From NCBI RefSeq assembly GCF_023910625.1, contig NZ_JAAVVW010000003.1, positions 1,860,001 through 1,924,000 of the forward strand: a stretch of DNA of 64,000 nucleotides, written 5' to 3'. The notes beneath the pieces were generated by a model. That model was not told the origin of the DNA, did not search any database, and was given only the letters and a program-made list of their open reading frames with translations. Source of the DNA: Limnohabitans sp. GTDB taxonomy: Bacteria; Pseudomonadota; Gammaproteobacteria; Burkholderiales; Burkholderiaceae_C. The translations under genes and the position numbers were made by a program. How positions within the stretch are numbered: position 1 is the first letter of the stretch; the number at the start of each line of letters is the position of its first letter. Positions 39,667 through 49,716 of this stretch are shown in pieces.

Positions 39667-41239
39667 TAATAATGAGATAACAAGAATAAGGACAAAAATA
39701 TACGAAAACTCAAATTATATTATAAATTATTTATATTCGATGTTGACTGGAGGAGTGCTTCCTGTTTTGTCGCTATTTTTTTTAGTGGTAAAGTCTAAAG
39801 GGAGATATTTATTTCTACTGCTGTCATTAATTTATGTTGGAAGTTTCATTCAAAAGGCTCCGGTTTTATTAATTGGATTCCCGATTATTGTTTATTTGGT
39901 AATTTTTAAAAAATATAAATTTATATTATTTTATTTAAGTTCAACAATATTGGCTTTTATGATGATACATTTTAATTTAAATGGATATTTATCTCATAAA
40001 ACTAAATTTGTAAGTAGTGCAGAAGCTTCCATTGGTGTAGAGCCTAAAATTCATGATAAATGGTACATGCTTAAATTCGATAAAGGATCAGGGTGGCGTG
40101 ATGCTAGTTTTTATAAGGACGATAATCAAGTATCTCTGAATAACCAAAATTTTTATAATTCAAATAAAGCTCTCTATGCATTTTATGACGATAGCTTTAA
40201 TTTGGGAAGAAATTTTTTTGCAACAGAATTTTCATTGATGGTGGAGGATGATTTTAGTTGCAATGATTATAGTACTTTGTTTTATATGGGAGGGGTGAGT
40301 GGTTGGTCTGGTGTTTTTCAGATATTGCTTAAATGTGATCAAAAAAAGAAAATATATTTAGAATTTGCTTTGATTGATGGAAGTGGTAATGAAGGTTTTG
40401 GATTTAAAAGTCAGTATTTGAATAGGGGGCAAGAGAATAAAATTTATTTTGAGAGATTAGAAGATCATGCAAAAATAAGCGTAAACGGATCAGTAGATAA
40501 AATTCCAAGTAAAATCTTTAATTTAACAGTGCCTCAAGGAATTAAAAAAATAATTCAATTTGGAGCTCAGTTTGGCGGTGGTTCACGAAGTCAAGGTGAG
40601 GGATTACTTCGTGGTATACACATAAACACTTTCTCACTTGAAATTATTAATGAGAATAATAGTAAAAATATTATTATAGACTATGAAAAAATATTTGAGG
40701 AATCAAAAATATCGGTAAGCGATGAATTTACTGTAACTCCTTACTTGTTGATTTCTGGGAATATTGGTAATCTTATAGACAGGTTTTTATTTGTTCCTGG
40801 TCGAACAGGGGCGATTTGGATTGATTTAATACCTGAAAAAATACCTTACGGATTAGGTTGTGGTTATAAACCGATTGCAGTTATTATAGACTGTAAATTC
40901 ATAAATTTTCCTGTTGTAATTCATCAATATGTAGAAGTAGAAATGTGGGAGAATGGTATAAAAGGCACCATGAATTCAGCAGAAATTTTTAATGGTTATG
41001 CGAATTTTGGTATATGGGGGGCTTTTATTGTTGGCGTAGTCATGGCATGTTGGATTTTTATAATATCAATAGTTTTTAAAAATTATCAAATATTCGGTTT
41101 TGCTTCAATGGCTCCATTTATAATTATGCAATCTTCTGTTGGATTACCTGTTAGTTTGGTAAGCGGAGGATGGTTATTTTCTGTTGCCTTATTTTTATTT
41201 TTGCGACGATATTTGCCGCTTGAAAAATTGAAAGATTGA
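39659..41239 (+). pseudogene. O-antigen polymerase-like membrane protein (Wzy-like), apparently 5'-truncated
   Basis: 499 codons from ATG 39740, but the same frame is open back to the IS edge at 39659, has no ribosome site, and begins inside a hydrophobic segment. The left end therefore looks cut off by IS copy 2. Two membrane spans (VLPVLSLFFLVV; VLLIGFPIIVYLVIF) are followed by a ~300-residue extracytoplasmic region containing a beta-rich, LamG/lectin-like stretch (about residues 150-310), then a few C-terminal spans (WGAFIVGVVMACWIFIISIV). Very AT-rich and unlike flanking core DNA. Wzy assignment is by topology and position, so tentative; a short functional protein is possible. Confidence 0.6.
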
Positions 41240-41244
41240 ATCGT

Positions 41245-43074
41245 ATGTGTGGTATTGCTGGTTTCATAAAAAAATCATCATCATTTGAATCACGTCTTGT
41301 TATCAATATGATGACAGACTTGATTTCACATCGTGGCCCAGATGGTTCGGGTTCTTACATCGATGGACAAGTTGTTTTTGGTCATAGGCGATTATCAATA
41401 ATTGATTTATCAAATGATGGTCATCAACCTATGCATCACGTCTGTGGTCATCTTGTTATTACATACAATGGAGAAATATATAATTATCTTGAAATTAGAG
41501 AGGAGTTAATATCTAAAGGGCATTACTTCCGTTCTGCTTCAGATACTGAAGTCATACTAGCGGCATATTTGGAATGGGGGGTATCTTGTGTTGATAAATT
41601 TAATGGTATGTGGGCATTTGCCATACATGATAAAAAAAATAATATAATTTTTTGTTCTCGCGATAGATTTGGTGTGAAGCCATTTTATTACATTGATGTC
41701 GATTCCGGTTTTTATTTTGGTTCCGAAATCCGTCAATTATTGCCATTTTTAAAGGAAATTAAATCAAATAATAAGCTTCTTACTGATTTTTTGCTAACTA
41801 GTATTAGTGATCATACGGATGAAACATTTTATAAGGGTATTTCAAAGTTGCCTGCAGGACATAATTTAATATATAGACTTGATGAAAATAAATTCGAAAT
41901 AAATCGGTTTTATGAATTGCATAGTAATGTTGAATTAAGATCTCTATCGCCTGAAGATGCGACAGATCTATATCGTTCGCGTTTGGAAGAGTCAGTTAAA
42001 CTCCGGTTGCGTGCGGATGTTCCTGTTGGGACTTGTCTGAGTGGTGGTTTAGACAGTTCTTCTATCGCTTCAATTGCTGGACCTATTTATAAACGGGCTT
42101 CTGGTCTAAATTTTAGTGCTATTACTGCTATCAGTGAGCAAGAGAGTAATGACGAATCAGCTTATGCTAAAAAAGTAGTTGATCATTCCAACTTGAATTG
42201 GTTGCAAGTTAAACCAAGTTATCAAGACTTTGTGGATTCTCTTCCTTCTGTTGTGAAATCACAAGAGGAGCCTTTTGGGAGTACTTCCTTAACTATGCAA
42301 TACTTTGTGATGAAGGAGGCTCGAAAGCAACGAATTCCTGTTCTTTTGGATGGGCAGGGCGGTGATGAGACTTTGCTGGGTTATCCCAAGTATTACGGGA
42401 GTTATTTGGCTTCATCTTTTAGAGAAGGCGGAGCTTCGTCGTTTCTTCGTGCATTAAAAGATGCAGGCACAAATAACAGCAAAATGTCATTAGCAAATGC
42501 TATGTTTTTTTTGGTCGGTGGTCTTGTAGCGCCTGCACGTTATTTGGTTTATTTATCAAGAAGTCGTTACCTGGCTAAAATTCCAGCATATCCTCAGCAC
42601 TTAACTGATTTTGCAAGAAAGTCATTAGATGATTTTGAATTGCAAAAACTTGAGATTACAAATACCAATTTGCCTGTCTTGTTAAGGTATGAGGACAAGA
42701 ACTCAATGGCGCATTCGATTGAGACACGATTGCCTTTTTTAGATTATCGCGTCGTTGAAACTGCTTTGTCATTGCCAAGAGATTGCAAGATTCGAGGTGG
42801 ATGGTCGAAATGGGTATTGCGAAATGCAATGGATGGCCGTATGCCGCCAGAAATTACTTGGCGTAAAAATAAATTTGGCTTTGAAGCTCCAGAAAATATG
42901 TGGATGAAAAATCATTTATCTGTAATGAAGGATGCTGTTATTAATTCTTCTTTAATTTGTGATTTAACAAAAAAAAGCCATCTTGCAAAAAGTTTTGATG
43001 AATTAAATATGCGCGTACAGTGGAGACTTTACAGCATTGCATTGTGGCAAAAAGAATTTGGTATTGTGGGTTAA
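41245..43074 (+). CDS. Asparagine synthase-like amidotransferase (second copy)
   Basis: 609 residues starting at ATG 41245 so that Cys follows Met (MCGIAGFIKK), as the glutaminase mechanism needs; the frame also opens three codons earlier at TTG. Motifs RGPDGSG, FGHRRLSIIDLS, ATP loop SGGLDSSSIAS and ETRLPFLDYRVVE are present. AT-rich, and clearly diverged from the copy at 26198, so it was acquired with this block rather than recently duplicated. Probably amidates a uronic acid of the glycan (inference). It sits just after the polymerase-like gene. Confidence 0.9.
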   Translation: MCGIAGFIKKSSSFESRLVINMMTDLISHRGPDGSGSYIDGQVVFGHRRLSIIDLSNDGHQPMHHVCGHLVITYNGEIYNYLEIREELISKGHYFRSASDTEVILAAYLEWGVSCVDKFNGMWAFAIHDKKNNIIFCSRDRFGVKPFYYIDVDSGFYFGSEIRQLLPFLKEIKSNNKLLTDFLLTSISDHTDETFYKGISKLPAGHNLIYRLDENKFEINRFYELHSNVELRSLSPEDATDLYRSRLEESVKLRLRADVPVGTCLSGGLDSSSIASIAGPIYKRASGLNFSAITAISEQESNDESAYAKKVVDHSNLNWLQVKPSYQDFVDSLPSVVKSQEEPFGSTSLTMQYFVMKEARKQRIPVLLDGQGGDETLLGYPKYYGSYLASSFREGGASSFLRALKDAGTNNSKMSLANAMFFLVGGLVAPARYLVYLSRSRYLAKIPAYPQHLTDFARKSLDDFELQKLEITNTNLPVLLRYEDKNSMAHSIETRLPFLDYRVVETALSLPRDCKIRGGWSKWVLRNAMDGRMPPEITWRKNKFGFEAPENMWMKNHLSVMKDAVINSSLICDLTKKSHLAKSFDELNMRVQWRLYSIALWQKEFGIVG

Positions 43075-43076
43075 AG

Positions 43077-44192
43077 ATGATTCGTATTTGTCATCTATCT
43101 TCAGTGCATCCGGCTGATGATGTCCGTATCTTTCATAAGGAGTGCATCACATTAGCGGGATATTCAGATTGGGAAGTTCATTTTGTAGGTAACGGCCCCT
43201 TGGACGTGGGTCAAACTGGTGTGATTTTTCATCCGTTGCCCCCGTTTGCTCATGGGCGTTTCCTGAGGATGTTGCTGCGGGGCTGGCAGGGTTATTGGAT
43301 GGCTCGCAGTGTGGACGCTGATATTTACCATTTTCATGATCCTGAATTATTACCCTGGGGATGGTTGCTCAAAATTCAAGGAAAAAAAGTCATTTATGAC
43401 GCTCATGAAGATGTTCCACGCGACATATTAACTAAGTCATGGATTCCACGCGCGTTACGTCAATTCGTTGCATCAACAACTGAGCTGATTGAAAATTTTA
43501 TAACTCGCAAACTTGATTTGGTTGTGACCGCTACTCCATTTATCAGAGATCGTTTTTTGTCAGTTGGGGTCAATGCCGTTGTTTTAAATAATTACCCTAA
43601 AATTTCCGAATTAGGTAGTTCTATTCATGCTGTACAGCATGGTCATCCATCAGTTTGCTACACCGGCGCTATCATGGCTGAACGCGGTGCACATGAGATG
43701 GTTGAAGCTTTGACATTTGCTGGCATTCAGCTTCAATTGGCTGGAAGTTATTCGCCAGGATCATTGCGTTCAAATTTGATGTCATTAAAAGGATGGCAGT
43801 ATGTGAATGAACTAGGATTGGTAAAACGCGACCGCTTGCCGGAGATTTTTTCAACCTCAATTGCTGGGTTGGTTCTTTTCCATCCTGTTCCAAATAATGT
43901 CAATTCTCAACCTAATAAGTTATTTGAGTATATGTCTGCAGGCATACCTATAGTTTGCTCTGACTTTCCATTGTGGCGTCACCTTATCGAATCTGTTGGC
44001 TGTGGAATTTGCGTAGATCCTTTAAATACTGATGAAATTGGTGGTGCGATACGCTGGATGATCGAGCATCCGCACGAGGCAAGAGCAATGGGCGCTCGTG
44101 GTGCTCGTGCCGTTCGTGATCGATTTAACTGGGAGACTGAGGCAGGTAATTTGGTTCAAGCTTATCGGATTATTGCAAATCAATTAATATGA
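43077..44192 (+). CDS. Glycosyltransferase family 4
   Basis: 371 residues from ATG 43077, 2 bp after the amidotransferase stop; the upstream extension of the frame is shadow. N-terminus ICHLSSVHPADDVRIFHKE, acceptor-domain YDAHEDVPRD, donor-domain PNNVNSQPNKLFEYMSAGIP with the family Glu motif and the tail NWETEAGNLVQAY. Retaining GT-B enzyme acting at the cytoplasmic face on the lipid-linked repeat unit. Donor unknown. Overlaps the acyltransferase gene by ATGA. Confidence 0.87.
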   Translation: MIRICHLSSVHPADDVRIFHKECITLAGYSDWEVHFVGNGPLDVGQTGVIFHPLPPFAHGRFLRMLLRGWQGYWMARSVDADIYHFHDPELLPWGWLLKIQGKKVIYDAHEDVPRDILTKSWIPRALRQFVASTTELIENFITRKLDLVVTATPFIRDRFLSVGVNAVVLNNYPKISELGSSIHAVQHGHPSVCYTGAIMAERGAHEMVEALTFAGIQLQLAGSYSPGSLRSNLMSLKGWQYVNELGLVKRDRLPEIFSTSIAGLVLFHPVPNNVNSQPNKLFEYMSAGIPIVCSDFPLWRHLIESVGCGICVDPLNTDEIGGAIRWMIEHPHEARAMGARGARAVRDRFNWETEAGNLVQAYRIIANQLI

Positions 44193-46180
44193 CCGAATTG
44201 CAATATCGCGCTGACATTGATGGATTGAGAGCTGTCGCTGTATTGGGTGTTGTTCTCTTTCATGCTGGACTACCTTGGTTACCTGGTGGGTTTATAGGTG
44301 TAGATATTTTCTTTGTTATTTCCGGTTACTTAATTACTGGAGTTCTGGTCAGAGACATTCAAAATGGCGATTATTCACTGTTGAATTTTTATCTAAGAAG
44401 ATTTAAGAGAATCCTGCCTGCTTTATTTTTTGTATTAGTTTTTTCTGGATTTATTTCTTGGTTTTATTTACTGCCCCAAGAGCTAGTACAATATGCTCGG
44501 CAGATGATGGCAAGTCTATTTTTTGTTTCTAATATTTTATTTTTTAAAGAATCAGGTTATTTTGATGTTGCATCTGATTTTAAACCGTTGCTACATACTT
44601 GGTCTCTTTCTGTAGAGGAGCAGTTTTATATCGTTTGGCCTCTTGCGCTTGCACTGGGTGTTAGGCATCCAAAGGTATTTAGATTTTTTCTTTTAACTGC
44701 TATCTCAGTGTCATTCTTTTGGGCTTGTGCGAGTGTGGTAGAGAAGCCATCGCAGGTCTTTTATCTTATTCAAGGACGTGCTTGGGAGCTTCTTTTAGGT
44801 GCAGCGCTTGTATTGTTTCCTCGTACTCTTGAATGTCGATTATTTTTTCGTCATATCATTTCTGTATTAGGATTAATTGCTATTTTTTACGGTTATATAT
44901 GTCTTTCAAAAGACTTTGTTTTTCCAGCATGGAATGCACTTTGGCCTTGTTTAGGTGCGGTAATGATTATCATGGCGGGTAAGGATGCAGTGATTAATCG
45001 TCATGTTTTATCTTGTAAGCCTATTGTCTTTGTTGGCCTGATTTCGTATTCATTTTATCTATGGCATTGGCCATTGTTGACTTTGCTGCGTATCAAGCAC
45101 CTGGGTGATATGCCAACTTTGTCTTCTTTGGTATTAGTATTGTTGTCATTTATGCTGGCGATACTAACCTGGCGATATGTTGAGCAGCCTCTCCGTCATG
45201 CCGGAGTTTCTTGGCGTTCTTCCGTGCTACTTACTCTTTATGCTGTGGTCACTCTTGCGTTGTTTTCATTGGCATTTTCAGTCAAATTTTCCAATGGATT
45301 TCCTTCTCGTTTGTCTCAGGAAGTTATTGCTGCGAAAAACGCGTCGGGTGATGTTAATAGTGCACGGTCTATTTGTCATTTGGGGGTGGAGGGAACTGAT
45401 GTGCCTCAAAGTCCCTTGTGTTTAACAGGTCTTAAAAATCGACTACCCACTGTTCTGGTTTGGGGTGATTCTCATGCGGAAGCTTTGCTGCCTGGGATAG
45501 CAGGGACTTCTTTTTTTGCGGGTCAAACAGTTCAGCAAATGACAAAAACCAGTTGTCCACCATTGTTGGGTGTAGACATCTTTCGAGGCCGTGATGTTTA
45601 TTCTGACTGTAGATTATTCAACCAAGCGGTGATTCGATGGCTGTCGACCGATGAAGCCGCGAGTATTGATACGGTCATTTTGACGGCGCGCTGGTCTGTT
45701 TATGCGTTGGAATCGGGGTACGGATTGCCGGATGAAATATCACGTGTTCCAACACACGCTTTGGTTAGTGGAGCTCATCAAATTTCGGGCTTGCGTGCAC
45801 TTGATGTAGGGTTGGGAGAAACTTTAAATTCACTCAAGAATGCGGGCAAAAAATCTTTTATTGTTGCTTCAGTGCCAGAAATGCGTGTTGATGTTCCTTC
45901 GTGTCTTGCACGAAAAAGGATGATGAAAGAAGAAGAACAGGATTGTGGACTTTCAAAGGCTTTGGTGTCGTCGCGGTTATCACAACTGGAAAAGTCATTT
46001 GCTTCTGTAGAAAATCTTCATGATGTAAAAGTTGTGTTTCCTTCTCGCGTTCTTTGCCCTCAGGGTATGTGCCTTGTCACAGATGATCATGGCCAGTCTT
46101 TGTATTACGACCATAACCATTTGTCTGCCTCGGGAGCTAATTGGTTAGCACAACGTTTATTCACTGGAGTCATGCCATGA
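44189..46180 (+). CDS. Acyltransferase 3 with SGNH domain (OafA/OatA-like)
   Basis: 663 residues. The AT3 membrane domain begins YRADIDGLRAVAVLGVVLFH and holds about 10-11 spans to residue ~370. A periplasmic SGNH-hydrolase-like domain follows, with VLVWGDSHAEALLPG (Gly-Asp-Ser) and the C-terminal Asp/His pair in DHNHLSASG. Such two-domain proteins O-acetylate O-antigen or other envelope sugars. Its stop overlaps the flippase start in ATGA. Confidence 0.92.
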   Translation: MTELQYRADIDGLRAVAVLGVVLFHAGLPWLPGGFIGVDIFFVISGYLITGVLVRDIQNGDYSLLNFYLRRFKRILPALFFVLVFSGFISWFYLLPQELVQYARQMMASLFFVSNILFFKESGYFDVASDFKPLLHTWSLSVEEQFYIVWPLALALGVRHPKVFRFFLLTAISVSFFWACASVVEKPSQVFYLIQGRAWELLLGAALVLFPRTLECRLFFRHIISVLGLIAIFYGYICLSKDFVFPAWNALWPCLGAVMIIMAGKDAVINRHVLSCKPIVFVGLISYSFYLWHWPLLTLLRIKHLGDMPTLSSLVLVLLSFMLAILTWRYVEQPLRHAGVSWRSSVLLTLYAVVTLALFSLAFSVKFSNGFPSRLSQEVIAAKNASGDVNSARSICHLGVEGTDVPQSPLCLTGLKNRLPTVLVWGDSHAEALLPGIAGTSFFAGQTVQQMTKTSCPPLLGVDIFRGRDVYSDCRLFNQAVIRWLSTDEAASIDTVILTARWSVYALESGYGLPDEISRVPTHALVSGAHQISGLRALDVGLGETLNSLKNAGKKSFIVASVPEMRVDVPSCLARKRMMKEEEQDCGLSKALVSSRLSQLEKSFASVENLHDVKVVFPSRVLCPQGMCLVTDDHGQSLYYDHNHLSASGANWLAQRLFTGVMP

Positions 46181-46510
46181 GATGGCCTGGTTGGTTTTAT
46201 GCCGTCTTGCGGAGACCATTTTGGGTTGTGTTGGGGGGCACTGGATTCGCACAAACTGTAGGGGTTCTAACATCTCCATTACTGACGCGTTTGTATACCC
46301 CTGAATCGTTTGGACTATTGACCATTTTTACGACCATGATGGGTTTGGTAGGGTCGGTTATTGGTGGTCGCTATGAGTATGCGATTGCTGGTGAATCAGA
46401 TCAGCGTCAAGCGAATGTCTTGCTAGGTCTAGTTGGGTTGATTTCATGTCTTGTGGCCTGTCTTTTGGCATTAGTGATTTGGTTTCCTCCTGATTTTATT
46501 CCTCCTAACT

Positions 46511-47836
46511 CAGTAGTGTCCCAACGTTTTTCAGAGGAGAGAGAGCTGTTGAGGCTCAAATTCCGAATGTTTGTCAGGCTCGGTTGGTGTAAGTAGTTGA
46601 TTTATTGGGGTTGTTTCAAACATGGTCAAGCTCAAGATTTGTAGGATTTCATGAAGACTGTTGGGCAGATGCAAGCGTTTCTTGGCAATGGCGATCAGCA
46701 CGTATGTGCAGACCGCGATCCAGATTTGCGTCTTGACCGCGTTCTCGTTGGTGCCATAAAACGTCTTGATTCGCAGGTGCTGCTTGATCCATTTGAAAAA
46801 CAACTCGACCTGCCAGCGCTGGCGATACAGGTCTGCAATCAACTCGGGCTTGAGAGCGAAGTTGTTGGTCAAAAATGTGATGCGCTTGCCAGTGTCGTCC
46901 TTGACCACCACACGTCGCAGCGTGGCGGGATAGTGTTGGCTGGAATAAAAGATGGTCAGCACACCCGTCTGATCGCACACGATGTTCGAGTTGGCCCGGT
47001 CTACGGGGTTGGAGTAGCGCCGCTTGAATTTGGTATTGGACTTGGCACGGGTGACGAAGAAGGCGTTGGCCTGATGAATCACAAACAGTCGCTGGAAATC
47101 CAAGTACCCACGATCGAGCAGGTAATAGGCGCCAGGCTCGATGTCCAGCAGGTCCAAGGTGTTGACCTCGTGGGTCTTGCCGTCGCTGATGTGAATGAAG
47201 GTGGGGATGGAGCCGCGCAGGTCCAACAGGGTGTGCAGTTTGATAGCCGCCTTGTGCGCGCGAAACGGTGCCCACGGATAAACCGACAAGCACAGGTCTA
47301 TCGTCGTGGCATCGAAGGCGTAGACGGTTGCATCCAAGTCGATCGCCATCGGCTCTTTGGCATACAACGGGCGCGCCATGGCGATCAGGTGTTGCGCGAA
47401 GTCGGCGTAGATTTGCCAAGGCCGGGTTGCATTGGCGTTGGACAAGGTGTTGCGAGAAACTGTCTTGCAGCGCAGACCCATGTGATACAGCCGCTTGGCT
47501 TGGGCACGCAAATTGATCTCGATGTCGCGCAAAGACTCGCGGTAGGTCAACTGAGCAAAGGCCATGGCCAAGAACTGGTCCAAGCAGGTGAAGTCTTGAA
47601 CCTTGTGATCGCCTCGGTGCTTGGCAACGCAGCGGCGAAACGTGCTCAGCGGCAAGAACGCCATGAGTTGAGAAAAAACGAGCTTGCCTTGGTTCATTGC
47701 GGTCCTTTGCGTGCGAACGCAAAAGACCATAAGTCATGGAATCGAAGTTCAAATCGAGACCAGACTGAAATGCCAAAAAACCAAGGTAAATCATTAACTT
47801 ACGAAGTCCTGATGTGAAAACGTTGGGACACTACTG
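46511..47836 (-). mobile_element. IS4-type insertion sequence in wzx
   Basis: 1326 bp with a perfect 20-bp inverted repeat (CAGTAGTGTCCCAACGTTTT at the left, its complement ending at 47836). Flanked by the direct repeat CTCCTAACT at 46502-46510 and 47837-47845. The transposase is encoded on the minus strand. GC-rich compared with the AT-rich gene it interrupts, and apparently intact, so the insertion looks recent. Confidence 0.93.
46531..47697 (-). CDS. IS4-family transposase
   Basis: 388 residues from MNQGKLVFSQ; an in-frame ATG 11 codons earlier (47730) is less typical. The IS4 core is visible: YAFDATTIDL (first Asp region), LLDRGYLDF (second Asp) and the YREK-type segment YRQRWQVELFFKWIKQHL with the catalytic Glu. 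Complete, with no frameshift, so probably active. Confidence 0.92.
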   Translation of the reverse strand: MNQGKLVFSQLMAFLPLSTFRRCVAKHRGDHKVQDFTCLDQFLAMAFAQLTYRESLRDIEINLRAQAKRLYHMGLRCKTVSRNTLSNANATRPWQIYADFAQHLIAMARPLYAKEPMAIDLDATVYAFDATTIDLCLSVYPWAPFRAHKAAIKLHTLLDLRGSIPTFIHISDGKTHEVNTLDLLDIEPGAYYLLDRGYLDFQRLFVIHQANAFFVTRAKSNTKFKRRYSNPVDRANSNIVCDQTGVLTIFYSSQHYPATLRRVVVKDDTGKRITFLTNNFALKPELIADLYRQRWQVELFFKWIKQHLRIKTFYGTNENAVKTQIWIAVCTYVLIAIAKKRLHLPNSLHEILQILSLTMFETTPINQLLTPTEPDKHSEFEPQQLSLL

Positions 47837-48342
47837 CTCCTAACTATCTACAAATTTGGCCTGCATTATCACTCGCTTGTGTTGGCTATGTTGTTGGTGT
47901 TGCAGGTAATAACTGGATGGTGCGGCATGGAGCATTCCCTTTTGCTACAGGATTAAAAGTATTCCGTGTTTTGGCAACTTTGTTTTTCTCTTTGTGTTTT
48001 CTTGGCTTGGTAATTGGCTTGGTTTGGGCCGCTGCCTTGGCCTATGTTCTTTCAGCAGTACTGGTTTTTTACGCTTGTTCACAAAGAGGGTGGTCTATTA
48101 AAAAAATTAGTCAGATTGAAATTTTTAATGTAGCTAGAACACATGTGAAATTTCCAGCTCAGAGTGCCTTGCCTGCTTTTTTCGATAATTTGAGTATGCT
48201 GATCCCCGTCTATTTGGCCACATCACTTTATGGTGCTGATGATGTCGGGCAATGGGGTTTAACTCGGATGGTTTTGGCTTTGCCAATGGCCATGATCGCG
48301 GGTGCCATGGCACAAGTGTTGATGAAAAAGTTACATGATATG

Positions 48343-49716
48343 TTAGTGCAACATCCTTTCTGTAATTTCCCCGAGCATTGAACCTGGCAGTTCTCGGTTC
48401 TGGGAATTTTTTATACTGGCCCCGCCAGGCCGCCGGAGGCCCCCCACGGGACTCACGACAGAAAGAAATATCATGCCCCAACGAACCAACCTCGAAGAAG
48501 TTTCTCACCCTCTGCATGAAGCCTATGCATGCCTACTCTCCAACGGCCTGGATGGCGCAGGCGAAGCCCTGCGCATTCTGGTCAACGAAGCCTCTCGCAT
48601 TGAACGCGCCCAGCATTTGCAGGCAATGCCTTATGAGCGCAGCGCCCAGCGCATTGACCAGGCCAATGGCTTCAAGCCCAAGACCGTCCTCACCCGGATG
48701 GGCGAGATCACCTTTGAGGTGCCCCAGGTGAGGTCCGGAGGTTTTTACCCCAGCGCCCTGGAGCGCGGTAGTCGCTCGGAGCAGTCCGTCAATCTGGCGC
48801 TGGCCGAGATGTATGTCCAAGGCGTGTCCACCCGCAAGGTGATCGAAGTGCTGCAAAAGCTGGTGGGGCCTGAGGTCAGCATCTCCTCGAGCCAGATCAG
48901 CCGTTGCGCCGAGAAGTTGGATATCGGACTTGAAGCCTGGCGCAACCGCCCGCTGGAGGAGACACCCTACGTGCTACTGGATGCGCGCTATGAGCGCGTA
49001 CGTGAAGCAGGCCAAGTGGTGGACTGCGCCGTATTGGTGGCCGTGGGCGTCACCGCCAGCGGTCACAGACGCGTGTTGGGTGTATCGGTAGCGCTGTCCG
49101 AGGCTGAAGTGCACTGGCGCGAGTTTCTGGACAGTTTGATCAAGCGCGGCCTACGTGGGGTCAAGTTCATTGCCAGCGATGACCATGCGGGCTTGAAGGC
49201 GGCACGCAAAGCCATGTTTGCTGGCGTTCCATGGCAGAGATGCCAGTTTCACCTGCAGCACAACGCGCAAGGCTATGTTTCCAAACTCGATCAACGCGCG
49301 CCCGTGGCGCGCACGATTCGTTCGATCTTCAACGCACCGGACGTCAACGAAGCGAACCGCTTGCTGAGCTTGGCGCTGGAGGGCTGGCGTAAAGAGCACC
49401 CCAAACTGGCAACGTGGGCTGAAGAGAATTTGGCTGAAGGCTTTGCGGTTTTTGGCTTGCCGCCCGAGCACCGGGTGCGCATGCGCACGACCAATGGGGT
49501 GGAGCGCCTGAACAAGGAGATCAAACGTAGAACACGGGTCGCCACCTTGTTCCCCAATTCAGCGAGCTGCCTGCGACTGGTGAGCGCCATCCTGGCAGAA
49601 CAAGATGAGGAGTGGATGACTGCAAAAATCTATCTGACCATGAAGCCCTGATTCGGCGCATTGCGCAACAGCGCAGAACCAGTTCGTGGAATTTACAGAA
49701 AAGAAGTTGCTTTATC
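48343..49716 (+). mobile_element. IS256-type insertion sequence in wzx
   Basis: 1374 bp. The termini form an imperfect inverted repeat (left GCAACATCCTTTCTGTAATT against right complement GCAACTTCTTTTCTGTAAAT) and the element is flanked by the 9-bp direct repeat CATGATATG at 48334-48342 and 49717-49725. This duplication length fits the IS256 family. The ends are drawn from the duplication, so they could shift by a base or two. Confidence 0.88.
48473..49651 (+). CDS. IS256-family (Mutator-type) transposase
   Basis: 392 residues. Seen: YVQGVSTRKVIEVLQKLVG (helical DNA-binding region), YVLLDARYERVR with the first catalytic Asp, FIASDDHAGLKAA with the second, the zinc-like CQFHLQHN motif, and TTNGVERLNKEIKRR with the catalytic Glu. 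Intact. Lies on the same strand as the interrupted flippase gene. Confidence 0.94.
   Translation: MPQRTNLEEVSHPLHEAYACLLSNGLDGAGEALRILVNEASRIERAQHLQAMPYERSAQRIDQANGFKPKTVLTRMGEITFEVPQVRSGGFYPSALERGSRSEQSVNLALAEMYVQGVSTRKVIEVLQKLVGPEVSISSSQISRCAEKLDIGLEAWRNRPLEETPYVLLDARYERVREAGQVVDCAVLVAVGVTASGHRRVLGVSVALSEAEVHWREFLDSLIKRGLRGVKFIASDDHAGLKAARKAMFAGVPWQRCQFHLQHNAQGYVSKLDQRAPVARTIRSIFNAPDVNEANRLLSLALEGWRKEHPKLATWAEENLAEGFAVFGLPPEHRVRMRTTNGVERLNKEIKRRTRVATLFPNSASCLRLVSAILAEQDEEWMTAKIYLTMKP

Noticed and set aside
46651-47817. Plus-strand 388-codon frame inside the IS4-type element
   Set aside because: Antisense of the transposase; it has no domain motifs.
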